In this document: positions 35,443-43,672 of the stretch, one piece after another
Numbering within the stretch: position 1 is the first letter of the stretch
Layout of the letters: each line of letters opens with the position of its first letter
DNA from: Neorhizobium sp. UBA3556
GTDB taxonomy: Bacteria; Pseudomonadota; Alphaproteobacteria; Rhizobiales; Rhizobiaceae
NCBI GenBank assembly: GCA_002376235.1
Contig: DFNX01000005.1
Location: forward strand, 1 to 46,418
DNA: 46,418 bases
Direction of reading: 5' to 3'
Position numbers and translations under genes: made by a program
Notes under the pieces: generated by a model
What the model was told of the DNA's origin: nothing
What the model saw: only the letters and a program-made list of their open reading frames with translations
Databases searched by the model: none

Positions 35443-36500
35443 CGAATGCGCCTTCCGCGAATGAGGATGAGGGCAAAACCCGGTGCGCCGACAAGGGCGG
35501 TGATGACGCCGATCGGCAGGACCTGATTGGGCACGAGGACCCGCGAGCCGATATCGGCAAGCACGAGAAATACCGCCCCCATTAATGCTGACACGGGCAG
35601 AAGCCGGGCGTGTCGTGGCCCTACTAGAAAGCGCGCGGCGTGCGGGATGACGATGCCGACGAAACCGATCGAGCCGACGATACTGACCATGACGGCGGTC
35701 ATCATCGCCGCCGTGCCGATGACAATCGCCTGCACCTTGCGCACCGGCACGCCAAGCGAAGCGGCAGAGTCCGCACCGAAGGTGAAGGCATCGAGTGCCC
35801 GGCGATGCCATATGCAAATACACACGCCGACAATGGCGATCGGCACAGCCAACATAACATCGTTCCAGCGCACGCCGCTGAGGTTCCCCATCAGCCAGAA
35901 CATCACGCCACGCACCTGCTCGGCATTGGCAGAACGGGTGATGATGAACGATGTCAGGGCGTTGAAAAGCTGCGAACCTGCAATGCCGGCCAGGATGATC
36001 AGGCCAGTCGCCTGGATGCCGACACCGCCGCCCGCAGCGCGCGCCAGAATGACCACCATCAGAAAGGCGATGAGCGAACCAGCAAATGCGCCAAGCGAGA
36101 GCGAAAGAAGCCCGCCACCTATCCCCAGGATTAGAATGGTGACCGCGCCCGTCGATGCACCGGCAGAAATCCCGAGAATGTAGGGATCGGCCAGTGCATT
36201 TCGCAGCATTGCTTGAAGAACCACACCGGACACGGCCAGCGACGCACCGCAGCAGGCAGCAACGATGGCGCGCGTCAGCCGGTAATTCCAAATGATGCCC
36301 GCGTCGATCGGATCAACGACATAGGATGCACCAAACATCTTGTTGGCCAGAGTCTGGCCGACAAGATGGAGCGGCATGGACGTCTCCCCAACGGAGACGC
36401 CCAACGCAATGGCAATGAGGAGCAGGAGGACGGAGCCGGCCAGATAACCGATCCGGCGTGGGGCGATCCGTCCGTCCTGCTCGGCGGCGATATCGGTCAC
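35439..36500 (-). CDS. btuC: ABC transporter permease, FecCD/BtuC family
   Basis: A 353-residue permease with about ten hydrophobic segments. Family blocks are GASLAVSGVVLQAMLRNALADPYILGISAGASTGAV (about 80-115) and GSIGFVGIVIPHAARFLVGPRHARLLPVSALMGAVFLVLAD (near 270-310). It overlaps the binding-protein gene by four bases (ATGA), and its own stop overlaps the ATPase start, so the three are tightly coupled. Confidence 0.9.
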   Translation of the reverse strand: MTDIAAEQDGRIAPRRIGYLAGSVLLLLIAIALGVSVGETSMPLHLVGQTLANKMFGASYVVDPIDAGIIWNYRLTRAIVAACCGASLAVSGVVLQAMLRNALADPYILGISAGASTGAVTILILGIGGGLLSLSLGAFAGSLIAFLMVVILARAAGGGVGIQATGLIILAGIAGSQLFNALTSFIITRSANAEQVRGVMFWLMGNLSGVRWNDVMLAVPIAIVGVCICIWHRRALDAFTFGADSAASLGVPVRKVQAIVIGTAAMMTAVMVSIVGSIGFVGIVIPHAARFLVGPRHARLLPVSALMGAVFLVLADIGSRVLVPNQVLPIGVITALVGAPGFALILIRGRRIR

Positions 36501-37513
36501 TGCTTGCCCTTGATGTCTTCAAGCGCGTCAGCAACAGTTTCGATACCGGTCGGGATGCGAATGCCGGCATGGACTGCATGGGCATCGACCACGACGATAT
36601 TACCGTTCTTGACGGCCTTCATTTCACGGGTCACGGGATCGCTCTTCAGGTAGTCGAGTTTCACCTGATAGTCGTCGGCCGGATAACGGCGGCGATCCAT
36701 GCGGGCGATGATGATGACATCTGGATTGGCCTTGGCGATCGTCTCCCAACCGACGGATGGATACTCCTCGTCACTTCCCACCACGTTCGTCATTCCGAGC
36801 GTGTTCATTATGAAACCAGGAATACCCTTCTGGCCGGCGACAAAAGGATCGAGATCGATGTCGGCGCTGGAGAACCAGAACACGGCCGAAACATCCTGCA
36901 GGTCGAGCGCCTTGGCCTTTGCGGCAGCAGCGGACACGCGTGAGCGAAGCTGCTCTTCGAGCTTGTCGCCCCGATCCTGCACGTCGAAAATCGTCGAGAG
37001 TTCATCGACAGCGCGGTAAACCGTATCGATCGAGAACGGCACCTTGCGCGAGCCGTCGCCGCCCGAAAGGTTATCCTTGCCGACGCAATCAGCAGGCATG
37101 GCATACACATTGATACCGAGCTCGTTGAACTGCTGGCGCGTGCCGACTACGCCCTGAGGGCCGACATGGACCTCGAACTGGGTCGTCACCAACTCGGGCT
37201 TCTTGGCAGCCACAGCCTCGAAGCCCGGGTGGTTGTCTGCCAGGCGCGGGACCTTGTCATTGACGTCCTTAAACTCCGGCTGAACCTCGTTGAACCAGAC
37301 CGAGGTGCCTACAACCTTATCACCAAGACCGAGCGCATAGAGCATTTCGGTCGTCGACTGGCCGACGGCGGCCACGCTTTTCGGCGCAGCATTGAAGGTC
37401 ACGTCCTGACCGCAATTGCTGATCGTCAGCGGATAGGTCGTCGAGGCGGCATAAGCGCCGGAACTAGCGAATAGAAGGGTCGAAAAGGCAAGCGCTGCCT
37501 TGAGTTTCATCAT
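36497..37513 (-). CDS. btuF: Periplasmic binding protein, BtuF/FepB type
   Basis: A 338-residue binding protein of the iron-siderophore/cobalamin family. A signal peptide (MMKLKAALAFSTLLFASSGAYA) ends near residue 22. The mature part begins YPLTISNCGQDVTFNAAPKSVAAVGQSTTEMLYALGLGDKVVGT, a typical N-lobe, and ends with a C-lobe (NPDVIIIARMD). The start is one of two adjacent ATGs (37513/37510); the frame is open back to 37648, but that stretch is leader RNA and lacks signal-peptide character. It is the first gene after the cobalamin riboswitch, so cobalamin or a precursor is the likely ligand. A corrinoid or siderophore alternative cannot be excluded from sequence alone. Confidence 0.82.
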   Translation of the reverse strand: MMKLKAALAFSTLLFASSGAYAASTTYPLTISNCGQDVTFNAAPKSVAAVGQSTTEMLYALGLGDKVVGTSVWFNEVQPEFKDVNDKVPRLADNHPGFEAVAAKKPELVTTQFEVHVGPQGVVGTRQQFNELGINVYAMPADCVGKDNLSGGDGSRKVPFSIDTVYRAVDELSTIFDVQDRGDKLEEQLRSRVSAAAAKAKALDLQDVSAVFWFSSADIDLDPFVAGQKGIPGFIMNTLGMTNVVGSDEEYPSVGWETIAKANPDVIIIARMDRRRYPADDYQVKLDYLKSDPVTREMKAVKNGNIVVVDAHAVHAGIRIPTGIETVADALEDIKGKQ

Positions 37514-37671
37514 GGTCAATCTTCGGTCAGTGAAAAGAACCCGATCGGGGATCATCAAGGCGGCATGGGACACCCGCCTGCCGGTTTTCACCGCCATTCG
37601 GTACAGCATGCAAAAACGCTGCAAACATCCGCTTCCTCCTCCGGACACCCCGCCGGCATTAGTTTATCCAG

Positions 37672-37835
37672 GTGTCGGCAGGTCTCCTGACTGACGGGTC
37701 GCTGCATCCTCTCGCCTTCCCGAGCCAATCGCCCAGTGGCCGATGAAAGGATGCTCGCCGCCTACAGTTGCGGGGGCAGTTTCGTTTGACGGATCGCTCC
37801 GTCTCGAATTCCCTGTTCGTCCCTTACGGGAACCG
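37672..37835 (-). ncRNA. Cobalamin (AdoCbl) riboswitch
   Basis: Read on the minus strand, this leader shows the cobalamin riboswitch landmarks in order. First comes a GGGAA-containing 5' segment, then ACTGCCCCCGCAACTGTAGG, then the B12-box core GCCACTGG (core at 37740-37734), then GGGAAGGC, and finally the closing CAGTCAGGAGACCTGCCG. Adenosylcobalamin binding usually turns expression down. The downstream GACACC (inside the aptamer end) and GGTGTC (about 15-20 bases later) could pair in a switch. It lies about 160 bases ahead of the BtuF-type gene and controls the transporter and pseudoazurin operon. Confidence 0.92.
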
Positions 37836-37887
37836 ACGGTTGAGAGCTATACAGGCTTGGGATTGCCACGCAAGCGTTGGATCTGCG

Positions 37888-38562
37888 TCAGCGCGGCTTT
37901 GTCGCTGTCAGCACGAAATATTCGATTTGCCGTGCGCTATCATCGTAGACGGCACCGTATGGATGGTTCTGAAAAAGGTGCCCCCAAGACTGGATATCCT
38001 GGAACCCGACCTCGTTCAGCATAGACTTGGCATCGCTTGCCGTCAGGCCGTTGAAAAACGGGAGATGCCCACCAAACTCCACAGCACTGTCGTTCTTCCG
38101 ATGCAAAAACCACAAGCCATCCGAGACGAACACCTGTCCGCCCGGTCGAAGAATATGTTCGGCCAAAGCCAATGCATCTGTCGGGTTCTCCAATGTCCAG
38201 AGAACGTTTCGGAGGGTAACGATATCCGAGCTTTCGTCGGCAAGATCGGCATCGTCCATCGAGGAATGCACGAAATCCACGGTGAGCCCGCGATCGTCGG
38301 CATCCTGGCGCGCATGGGACAGCATGACTTCGGAACCATCCACGGCGGTGACGTGATGCCCCAACTCAGCAAGCATCAGCGCGCAGGCACCCGTGCCGCA
38401 GCCAAGATCGATTGCGGTCCGGGCATCCTCGCCGAGTGCCGCTGAAAACACGCTCTTCCACTCGTCATGGTTACGCTTGTGCGATGCCGCGCCGTTGAAG
38501 CGGTGTGCCCGCCCATTCCAATGTTCGGACATGGCTTTGGCGGTGTTTGGTGCAGCTTTCAT
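37888..38562 (-). CDS. SAM-dependent class I methyltransferase
   Basis: A 224-residue methyltransferase of the UbiE/class I type. The SAM-binding motif I reads AIDLGCGTGACALMLAELG (about residues 49-67), followed by VTAVDGSEVMLSHA (motif II) and DIVTLRNVLWTLENP (motif III/post). Start ATG 38562 has a perfect GGAGGT. It lies between the zinc operon and the riboswitch, on the same strand as both. A hairpin at 38617-38640 separates it from aztD, and its stop is 53 bases before the riboswitch. The methyl acceptor is unknown. Confidence 0.85.
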   Translation of the reverse strand: MKAAPNTAKAMSEHWNGRAHRFNGAASHKRNHDEWKSVFSAALGEDARTAIDLGCGTGACALMLAELGHHVTAVDGSEVMLSHARQDADDRGLTVDFVHSSMDDADLADESSDIVTLRNVLWTLENPTDALALAEHILRPGGQVFVSDGLWFLHRKNDSAVEFGGHLPFFNGLTASDAKSMLNEVGFQDIQSWGHLFQNHPYGAVYDDSARQIEYFVLTATKPR

Positions 38563-38616
38563 GATCAACCTCCGGCAATGGAGTTCGCCCCGACTTCGAG
38601 CCAACCCTTTGAGATA

Positions 38617-38640
38617 GCACCCGGCTCAAGAGCCGGGTGC
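38617..38640 (-). terminator. GC-rich hairpin after aztD-zinT
   Basis: GCACCCGGC (38617-38625) and GCCGGGTGC (38632-38640) form a perfect 9-bp stem with a 6-base loop (extendable by two pairs), about 17 bases after the stop of the aztD-zinT gene. On the minus strand it is followed by TATCTC, only weakly U-rich; on the plus strand GTTTTC follows. It probably ends or stabilises the zinc transcript. Confidence 0.6.
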
Positions 38641-38656
38641 GTTTTCAATCACCGTA

Positions 38657-40477
38657 TTAGTGCGCCTTCATCTCGCTGACGATCTCTTTCGCATCCATTG
38701 AGGACGGATAGTAGGTCGGCCAATGGGTCACTTCGTTCAGAAGGGCCGCGCGGTCATTGCCCCAATAGAGATGATAGTGGCCAGCCTTGTTCGGCGCGAT
38801 GCCGTGGTCGCTGAACTGGATGAACTGCGGAGCCGTCTTATCGCCCTCAGTTTTCTTGAAGATGAAGCGAACGCCGCGATTGCCCTTCTTGTAGGTCAGG
38901 ATTTCCTTGCCGTCATAGGCATAATGACCGGCCAGCCGCTTGCCCTTCTCGTAGAAGGTCACGACATCGCCTTCGATGGTGATGCGGTCGACATCGGTCT
39001 TGTAACCGACTTCGTATTCAGCGCGAATGTCCTCGACCTTGGCCGTACCCTTTTCAGCCTTTTGCTCGAAGACCGGCTCCAGCGTGCCGTCCTTGAGATA
39101 CGGGTAAACCGACTGCCAGTCACCGGCATAGTCCGAAAGCGGACGATCCTTCACCTGGCTGTCTTCAAAATAGCCGGCATAGATTTTCGGGTCGCCATGG
39201 CTGTGGGCGTGATCATGACCGTGATCGTGGCCATGCTCGCCTTCGGCGTGTTCGTGAACCTTGCCGCTGCCGCCTGCAACAGCAATGTTGTAGGGCTTGC
39301 CCTCGACTTTGACCGTCCCGACTTCCTTCAGTTCGGTCTTCGAGATGCGACGAACGACGCCTGCATTCGGATCGGTCATCACCACTTCATCACCGGCCAT
39401 GGCGATACGCGGACGCGGGTCGTTCCAGTGACCATCCATGGAATAGGGCTCGGTGACCTTGGCGCTCTTGGCAAGCTTGCCTGCGAGTACGTCGATCTGG
39501 TGCAGCGTGCCGTCTTCCGTCAGCACGTAACCGAAACGGGCATTGGCCGGATCGAGCACGAAATCGATGCGGCGGAACGGCAGCTCGATATACTGAAAGG
39601 TCGGTGCATCGACCGGATCGACGACGACGAGGCCCTTGGCGCCGTAATTGCCGAGGAAGACCTGCATGCTCTTTGCACCGAGCAGCGTTCCGGTGGTCTG
39701 GCCAGCCGGCAGATCGGCCGGATAGGCCAGCATTTTCGTGACCGGGCCATCTGCGCCGGCAGTCACTGTCAGGATACCTTCCTTGCAACCGGCGGCGAGA
39801 TAGGCGCCGGAGAAGGCTTCGCCATGGATGCCGGTGCAGGTAGCGACGTCACCAGCCACCGTACCGTCTTCCTTGACGGCGCGCAGGCCGACGCGCGTCG
39901 GGGCGGCATCGCCTTCGACCGGGGCATCGGAGGCAACCGTCGTCACCCAGCCACTGCCGACAGGCGCCGCAAAGCCGTGATGGGCGCGGGCCTGTTTCAA
40001 CTGCTTGGATTCGATCTCGTTATGGGCAAGCTCATGCGCCTCGACGATTTCGGCATAACCACCCTTGTCGAAGTTGATGACGATCTTGCCGTCATGATCG
40101 ATGACGTGGAAGGGACGCGGACCGGTCAGCGGCTTTTCGACAGCCGACGGATTTTCAATCTCGATATCCGAATGATCGCCATGCGAATGCAGCGAGATGC
40201 CACTATTGATGAAGTGGACCGTATCGTTGTCGGATTCGACGGCAACGATCGCGGCACCTTCATTGACACTGTATAGCTTGTTCTGGCCGGTCGTCTTGAA
40301 GTCCCAACGGTTTTCCGGCTTTTCGAGGTCGAAGGCCGTGACCTTGGCGTCCTTGTGATCGCCGACGAAGACGCGGTACAGCGTGACGTCTTCCTCATCG
40401 TCATGAGCGAAAGCGGCCGGGCCGCTGAGGCTGACGGCGATCGCCAGGGCGGATGCGCCCAGGATCCAGTGTTTCAT
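38657..40477 (-). CDS. aztD: AztD-type zinc metallochaperone fused to a ZinT domain
   Basis: A 606-residue periplasmic protein with a signal peptide (cleavage near PAAFA, about residue 24). Residues 25-404 resemble AztD, the beta-propeller zinc chaperone that hands zinc to the binding protein AztC. They begin with a His/Asp-rich start (AHDDEED) and include SLHSHGDHSD. A His-rich linker (about 408-427, with repeated HGHDH) follows. Residues 431-606 are a complete ZinT (YodA) zinc-binding lipocalin-like domain: YAGYFEDSQVKDRPLSDYAGDWQS, then FSDHGIAPNKAGHYHLYWG, giving likely ligands His558, His567 and His569. ZinT is normally a separate protein that also helps ZnuA. Start ATG 40477 has AGGAG at good spacing; an ATG two codons earlier is too close. 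A Zur-box-like palindrome precedes it, and aztC lies upstream. Confidence 0.9.
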   Translation of the reverse strand: MKHWILGASALAIAVSLSGPAAFAHDDEEDVTLYRVFVGDHKDAKVTAFDLEKPENRWDFKTTGQNKLYSVNEGAAIVAVESDNDTVHFINSGISLHSHGDHSDIEIENPSAVEKPLTGPRPFHVIDHDGKIVINFDKGGYAEIVEAHELAHNEIESKQLKQARAHHGFAAPVGSGWVTTVASDAPVEGDAAPTRVGLRAVKEDGTVAGDVATCTGIHGEAFSGAYLAAGCKEGILTVTAGADGPVTKMLAYPADLPAGQTTGTLLGAKSMQVFLGNYGAKGLVVVDPVDAPTFQYIELPFRRIDFVLDPANARFGYVLTEDGTLHQIDVLAGKLAKSAKVTEPYSMDGHWNDPRPRIAMAGDEVVMTDPNAGVVRRISKTELKEVGTVKVEGKPYNIAVAGGSGKVHEHAEGEHGHDHGHDHAHSHGDPKIYAGYFEDSQVKDRPLSDYAGDWQSVYPYLKDGTLEPVFEQKAEKGTAKVEDIRAEYEVGYKTDVDRITIEGDVVTFYEKGKRLAGHYAYDGKEILTYKKGNRGVRFIFKKTEGDKTAPQFIQFSDHGIAPNKAGHYHLYWGNDRAALLNEVTHWPTYYPSSMDAKEIVSEMKAH

Positions 40478-40489
40478 ATCCATCTCTCC

Positions 40490-40508
40490 TTAATGATATT
40501 ACATAACA
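40490..40508. promoter_or_regulatory. Zur-box-like palindrome upstream of aztD-zinT
   Basis: The sequence near 40490-40508 reads AATGATATTACATAACATT, symmetric except at one pair of positions, and is close to the Zur consensus AATGTTAT-n3-ATAACATT. It lies in the 68-bp gap between aztC and aztD, about 13 bases upstream of the start codon. This suggests that aztD-zinT has its own zinc-repressed promoter in addition to read-through from aztABC. Confidence 0.65.
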
Positions 40509-40545
40509 TTCACAGGCCGCGTTTTGCCGGCCTGAATGGGTTTTC

Positions 40546-41484
40546 TCAGCCCTTGTTGATGGCCGAAACGAGGGTTTTGACGTTGTAACGCATCATGTCG
40601 ATATAGGTCGGTGCGGGACCATCAGCGGGCGACAGCGCGTCCGAATACAGTGTTCCTCCGAGCGTCAGCCCGGCTTCCAACGCGATCTGCTCCACAAGAC
40701 GGCTATCGGCAATGTTTTCGGCAAAGACGGCGGCTGCGCGCTTCTCGCGGATCTCGCGGATCAGCGAGGCCACATCGGCGGCCGAGGCCTCGGAATCTGT
40801 CGAAACGCCCTGCGGCGACAGGAAGGAAATGCCATAGTCACGCTCGAAATAACGGAAGGCATTGTGCGCGACAACGGCGACGCGATGATCCTGCGCGATC
40901 GCGCCGATCTGTGTCTTGATGTCCGTATCGAGGGCCGTCAGCTTTTCGGTATAGGCAGCGGCATTGGACTTGTATGTCGCGCAGTAGTCAGCATCGGCGG
41001 CGCAAAAGGCTTTTTCGATATTCTGGACATAGGTTTTGACATTGGCGACCGATTGCCATGCATGCGGATCATTGGGTGTGGCATGGAAAATCGCCTTGCC
41101 ATCGACGAAGTGGTAGTGACCGCCCTTGGGGTCGTTCAGAATGTTGGCGCCATCGGTGACGGTGGTGACGGGCGCTTCTGCCTGGCTGGCTTCGATCAGG
41201 CGCTCCATAAAGCCCTCAAGCAGCAGGCCGTTGACCAGAATGACGTCAGCGCGCGCCAAAGCCATGGCATCGGCAGGGCGCGGTTCATAGACATGCGCGT
41301 CGCCATCGGGGCCGACCAGCGTTCTAAGTTCGATATGATCGCCGCCGACCTGCTTTGCCAGATCTCCGATGATGGAGAAGCTGGCGACGACCGACAGTTT
41401 TTTGTCTTGCGCAAAGGCCGGCGTGCCGAAGGCGCCGAGCGAAGCGGCGATGAGACCGCTGAGGAGGAACGTCCGTTTCTTCAT
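40546..41484 (-). CDS. aztC: Zinc ABC transporter periplasmic binding protein AztC
   Basis: A 312-residue cluster A-I (ZnuA-like) metal-binding protein with a signal peptide ending near AFAQ (residue 26). The expected ligands are visible: His64 (GDAHVYEP), His141 (NDPHAWQS), His207 (AHNAF) and Asp282 (YSDALS). The segment GGHYHFVDGKAIFHATPNDPH (about 121-141) is the short His-bearing flexible loop, shorter than the long His-rich loop of ZnuA, as in AztC. The start was set at ATG 41484, where the signal peptide begins. It follows aztB by 25 bases and precedes the chaperone gene. Confidence 0.9.
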   Translation of the reverse strand: MKKRTFLLSGLIAASLGAFGTPAFAQDKKLSVVASFSIIGDLAKQVGGDHIELRTLVGPDGDAHVYEPRPADAMALARADVILVNGLLLEGFMERLIEASQAEAPVTTVTDGANILNDPKGGHYHFVDGKAIFHATPNDPHAWQSVANVKTYVQNIEKAFCAADADYCATYKSNAAAYTEKLTALDTDIKTQIGAIAQDHRVAVVAHNAFRYFERDYGISFLSPQGVSTDSEASAADVASLIREIREKRAAAVFAENIADSRLVEQIALEAGLTLGGTLYSDALSPADGPAPTYIDMMRYNVKTLVSAINKG

Positions 41485-41509
41485 GGGTATTTCCAATGGC
41501 AGTTTGAGT

Positions 41510-42385
41510 TCAGGCGGCTCTGTGAGCAGAGCGCGGCAGTCGAGACAGAAGAAGTCCGCGCGGGCTTGCAATGACGGAGATGAAATAGATGGCGCCCGCA
41601 GACAGGATGATGGCTGGGCCGGATGGCAGCGATGCATGGTAGGACAACAACAGGCCCGACATCGACGAAACAAGACCGATGGCGATCGCCAGCAGGCACA
41701 TGGTCAAAACATGCTGCGACCAGAAGCGGGCAGACGCCGCCGGCAGAACCATCAATCCAACCGACAGCAGCGTCCCTAACGCCTGGAAACCGGCAACCAG
41801 ATTGATGACGACGAGGCCGAGAAAGATGAAATGCACCGGCGAACCGAGGCGGGAAACCGAGCGCAGGAACAGTGGGTCCATGCATTCAGCGACCAGTGCG
41901 CGCCAGAACAGTCCAAGCAGGACGAGAGTGATGGCGGCCACTAACGCGATCAGCGTCAGCGCATCATTGTTCAAGGCAAGCACAGTCCCAAACAGGACAT
42001 GCATCAGATCGACGCTCGATCCGCGCAGGGACACCATCAACACGCCCAATGACAGCGAAATCAGATAGAAGGCCGCCATGGCGGCATCCTCTTTCTGCAC
42101 CGTCAGACGCGCGACCGCCCCTGCCCCGAGCGCCACGAAAATGCCGGCGATCAGGCCGCCGATCGTCATCGGCACGATCTGCAGCCCGTACATGAGAAAG
42201 CCGGCGGCAGCGCCCGGCAGGATGGCATGTGCCATCGCATCTCCGGTCAGGCTCATGCGTCGCAGCATCAGGAATACGCCGACCGGGCAGGCGCTCAGCG
42301 ACAACATCAGCGCGCCGCCAAGAGCCCTTTGCATGAAGGCAAATTCGATAAATGGAAGGATCAGGGCATCATAGAGCACGGTCAT
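41510..42385 (-). CDS. aztB: Zinc ABC transporter permease AztB
   Basis: A 291-residue ABC-3 family (ZnuB-like) permease with about eight hydrophobic segments. Landmarks are RRMSLTGDAMAHAILPGAAAGFL (about 42-64), the conserved Asp/His-containing segment of this class, and LLSVGLMVLPAASARFWSQ near 218-236. Its ATG overlaps the ATPase stop by four bases. It moves zinc through the inner membrane. Confidence 0.92.
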   Translation of the reverse strand: MTVLYDALILPFIEFAFMQRALGGALMLSLSACPVGVFLMLRRMSLTGDAMAHAILPGAAAGFLMYGLQIVPMTIGGLIAGIFVALGAGAVARLTVQKEDAAMAAFYLISLSLGVLMVSLRGSSVDLMHVLFGTVLALNNDALTLIALVAAITLVLLGLFWRALVAECMDPLFLRSVSRLGSPVHFIFLGLVVINLVAGFQALGTLLSVGLMVLPAASARFWSQHVLTMCLLAIAIGLVSSMSGLLLSYHASLPSGPAIILSAGAIYFISVIASPRGLLLSRLPRSAHRAA

Positions 42386-43209
42386 GACTTGGCCCCACCT
42401 GCTACGCGCTGGAGGGCGACAGGCGGCGTCTCTACATGGGCGGGCTCATGGTGGCGGTGGTGATCGTGACCATGTCCAGCCGGTGCGCACCATGGGGCAT
42501 TCTCGTCCCAGGCTTCATGATATTGCCGCGCCCGCAGAAGATTCTCGGCTGACAGGGTCTGATGCACCTCGCCCCAGGCGACCGGCTGTCGCGCCAGAAG
42601 CAAGGCTTCCGGAAAATGCTCGCGCACCAGATCGAGGTCATGCACAACGACCATCACCGTGCGGCTCTCGCCATGCCAGCTTTTGATCAGCGCCACGAGA
42701 TCGGTGATCGTGCGCGCATCTACAGCGTTGAAAGGCTCGTCGAGAAGGATCAGATCCGCATCCTGAACCAGAACACGGGCAAACAGCGCACGCTGCATCT
42801 GTCCGCCGGAGAGCGTATCGATCGAGCGCTTTTCAAAACCTTCCAGTCCGACGGCCTTCAGCGCATTGGCAACGGCCTGCCGGTCTTCCGCCCGGTGACG
42901 GCCCAGGAGACCGCGGCGGGGCCAGAGACCGAGCGACACGAGATCAACGACACGGGCGGGAAAGGTGCGATCCAGCTCCGACTGCTGCGGCAGATAGGCA
43001 AGCCGGGTTCCAGCCGCCACCGAGCAGGCACCATCCATCGGCCGCAACAGGCCGACAATACCCTTCATCAGGGTCGACTTGCCCGAACCATTGCCGCCGA
43101 CGACAGCCACGAGACTGCCCTTGCGCACGACACCATTCAGATGATGCACAGCCGGATGGCGATTATAACCCAGCGTCAGATCGCTGAATGTCAGGCAGGC
43201 TTGAGACAT
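42382..43209 (-). CDS. aztA: Zinc ABC transporter ATPase AztA
   Basis: A 275-residue ATPase with Walker A GGNGSGKST (38-46), signature LSGGQMQR (133-140), Walker B LILLDEP (153-159) and H-loop VVVHDLD. The C-terminus carries a His-rich tail (GHGHDHHRHHEPAH, about 244-257) that could sense or buffer zinc in the cytoplasm. It is first in the aztABC transcription unit, with a Zur-box-like palindrome 54 bases upstream of its start. Confidence 0.92.
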   Translation of the reverse strand: MSQACLTFSDLTLGYNRHPAVHHLNGVVRKGSLVAVVGGNGSGKSTLMKGIVGLLRPMDGACSVAAGTRLAYLPQQSELDRTFPARVVDLVSLGLWPRRGLLGRHRAEDRQAVANALKAVGLEGFEKRSIDTLSGGQMQRALFARVLVQDADLILLDEPFNAVDARTITDLVALIKSWHGESRTVMVVVHDLDLVREHFPEALLLARQPVAWGEVHQTLSAENLLRARQYHEAWDENAPWCAPAGHGHDHHRHHEPAHVETPPVALQRVAGGAKS

Positions 43210-43262
43210 CGACGTGCTTGCTTCCTGTTTGCAGTTGGCAGGCTACTCAATACGCCGACCCT

Positions 43263-43279
43263 TGTAATGTTATTACATT
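43263..43279. promoter_or_regulatory. Zur-box-like palindrome upstream of aztA
   Basis: TGTAAT (43263-43268) and ATTACA (43272-43277) form a perfect inverted repeat around GTT. The 16-bp core GTAATGTTATTACATT is identical to the site at 44891-44906 between the GTPase and zur genes. It is placed to control the leftward aztABC operon. Confidence 0.75.
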
Positions 43280-43372
43280 TATCATCGTTTGCCGGGAGTG
43301 CAATGATGTTTTTGACGCCAATCGATTTTTCCACGGAGGTTGCCTGCGGTTAGCAAGCGCATGTCCAAGCTG

Positions 43373-43672
43373 TCAGCCGAGAGACGCGCCTCCGATCACG
43401 ATCAGGTGGGCAATCGCCTTCCCAACCTCCCCTTCTGTCACCTGGCTGATCGGCTTGTGGATGGAAACCTGATCGGTCCGGCCGTCGCACATCACGAGAA
43501 TGACCGTCTCCCTCGGAGGACAATCCGGCAAGGTGCAGGCGAGTTCGTTGACGGAGACGATCGCGGCCTGAGGCAGGTCCAGTGTTGCGCGCACCCATCC
43601 CTTTATGGTGCGGGTTTTGGCGATGATGCCGGACGAACCGCGGGCCAGGGGATTGTTGAATGCGCCGGTCAT
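43373..43672 (-). CDS. Small conserved-looking protein coupled to COG0523 GTPase
   Basis: A 99-residue protein whose ATG overlaps the GTPase stop (ATGA at 43672-43669), so it is translated with it. It has no signal peptide or membrane segment. A possible metal- or redox-active motif is ELACTLPDCPPRET (about 43-56), with two Cys five residues apart followed by Pro-Pro. I do not recognise a named family with certainty. Coupling to a zinc-type COG0523 protein under a Zur-like site suggests a role in zinc transfer or the zinc-starvation response. Confidence 0.72.
   Translation of the reverse strand: MTGAFNNPLARGSSGIIAKTRTIKGWVRATLDLPQAAIVSVNELACTLPDCPPRETVILVMCDGRTDQVSIHKPISQVTEGEVGKAIAHLIVIGGASLG

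Noticed and set aside
35443..36291. Upstream extension of the BtuD-type ATPase frame
   Set aside because: It crosses the FecCD permease in another frame; the ATPase motifs start right after the ATG at 35442, which overlaps the permease stop.
38723..40276. 517-codon open frame on the plus strand opposite aztD-zinT
   Set aside because: Shadow of a gene with clear ZinT and AztD features; repetitive low-complexity composition and no ribosome binding site.
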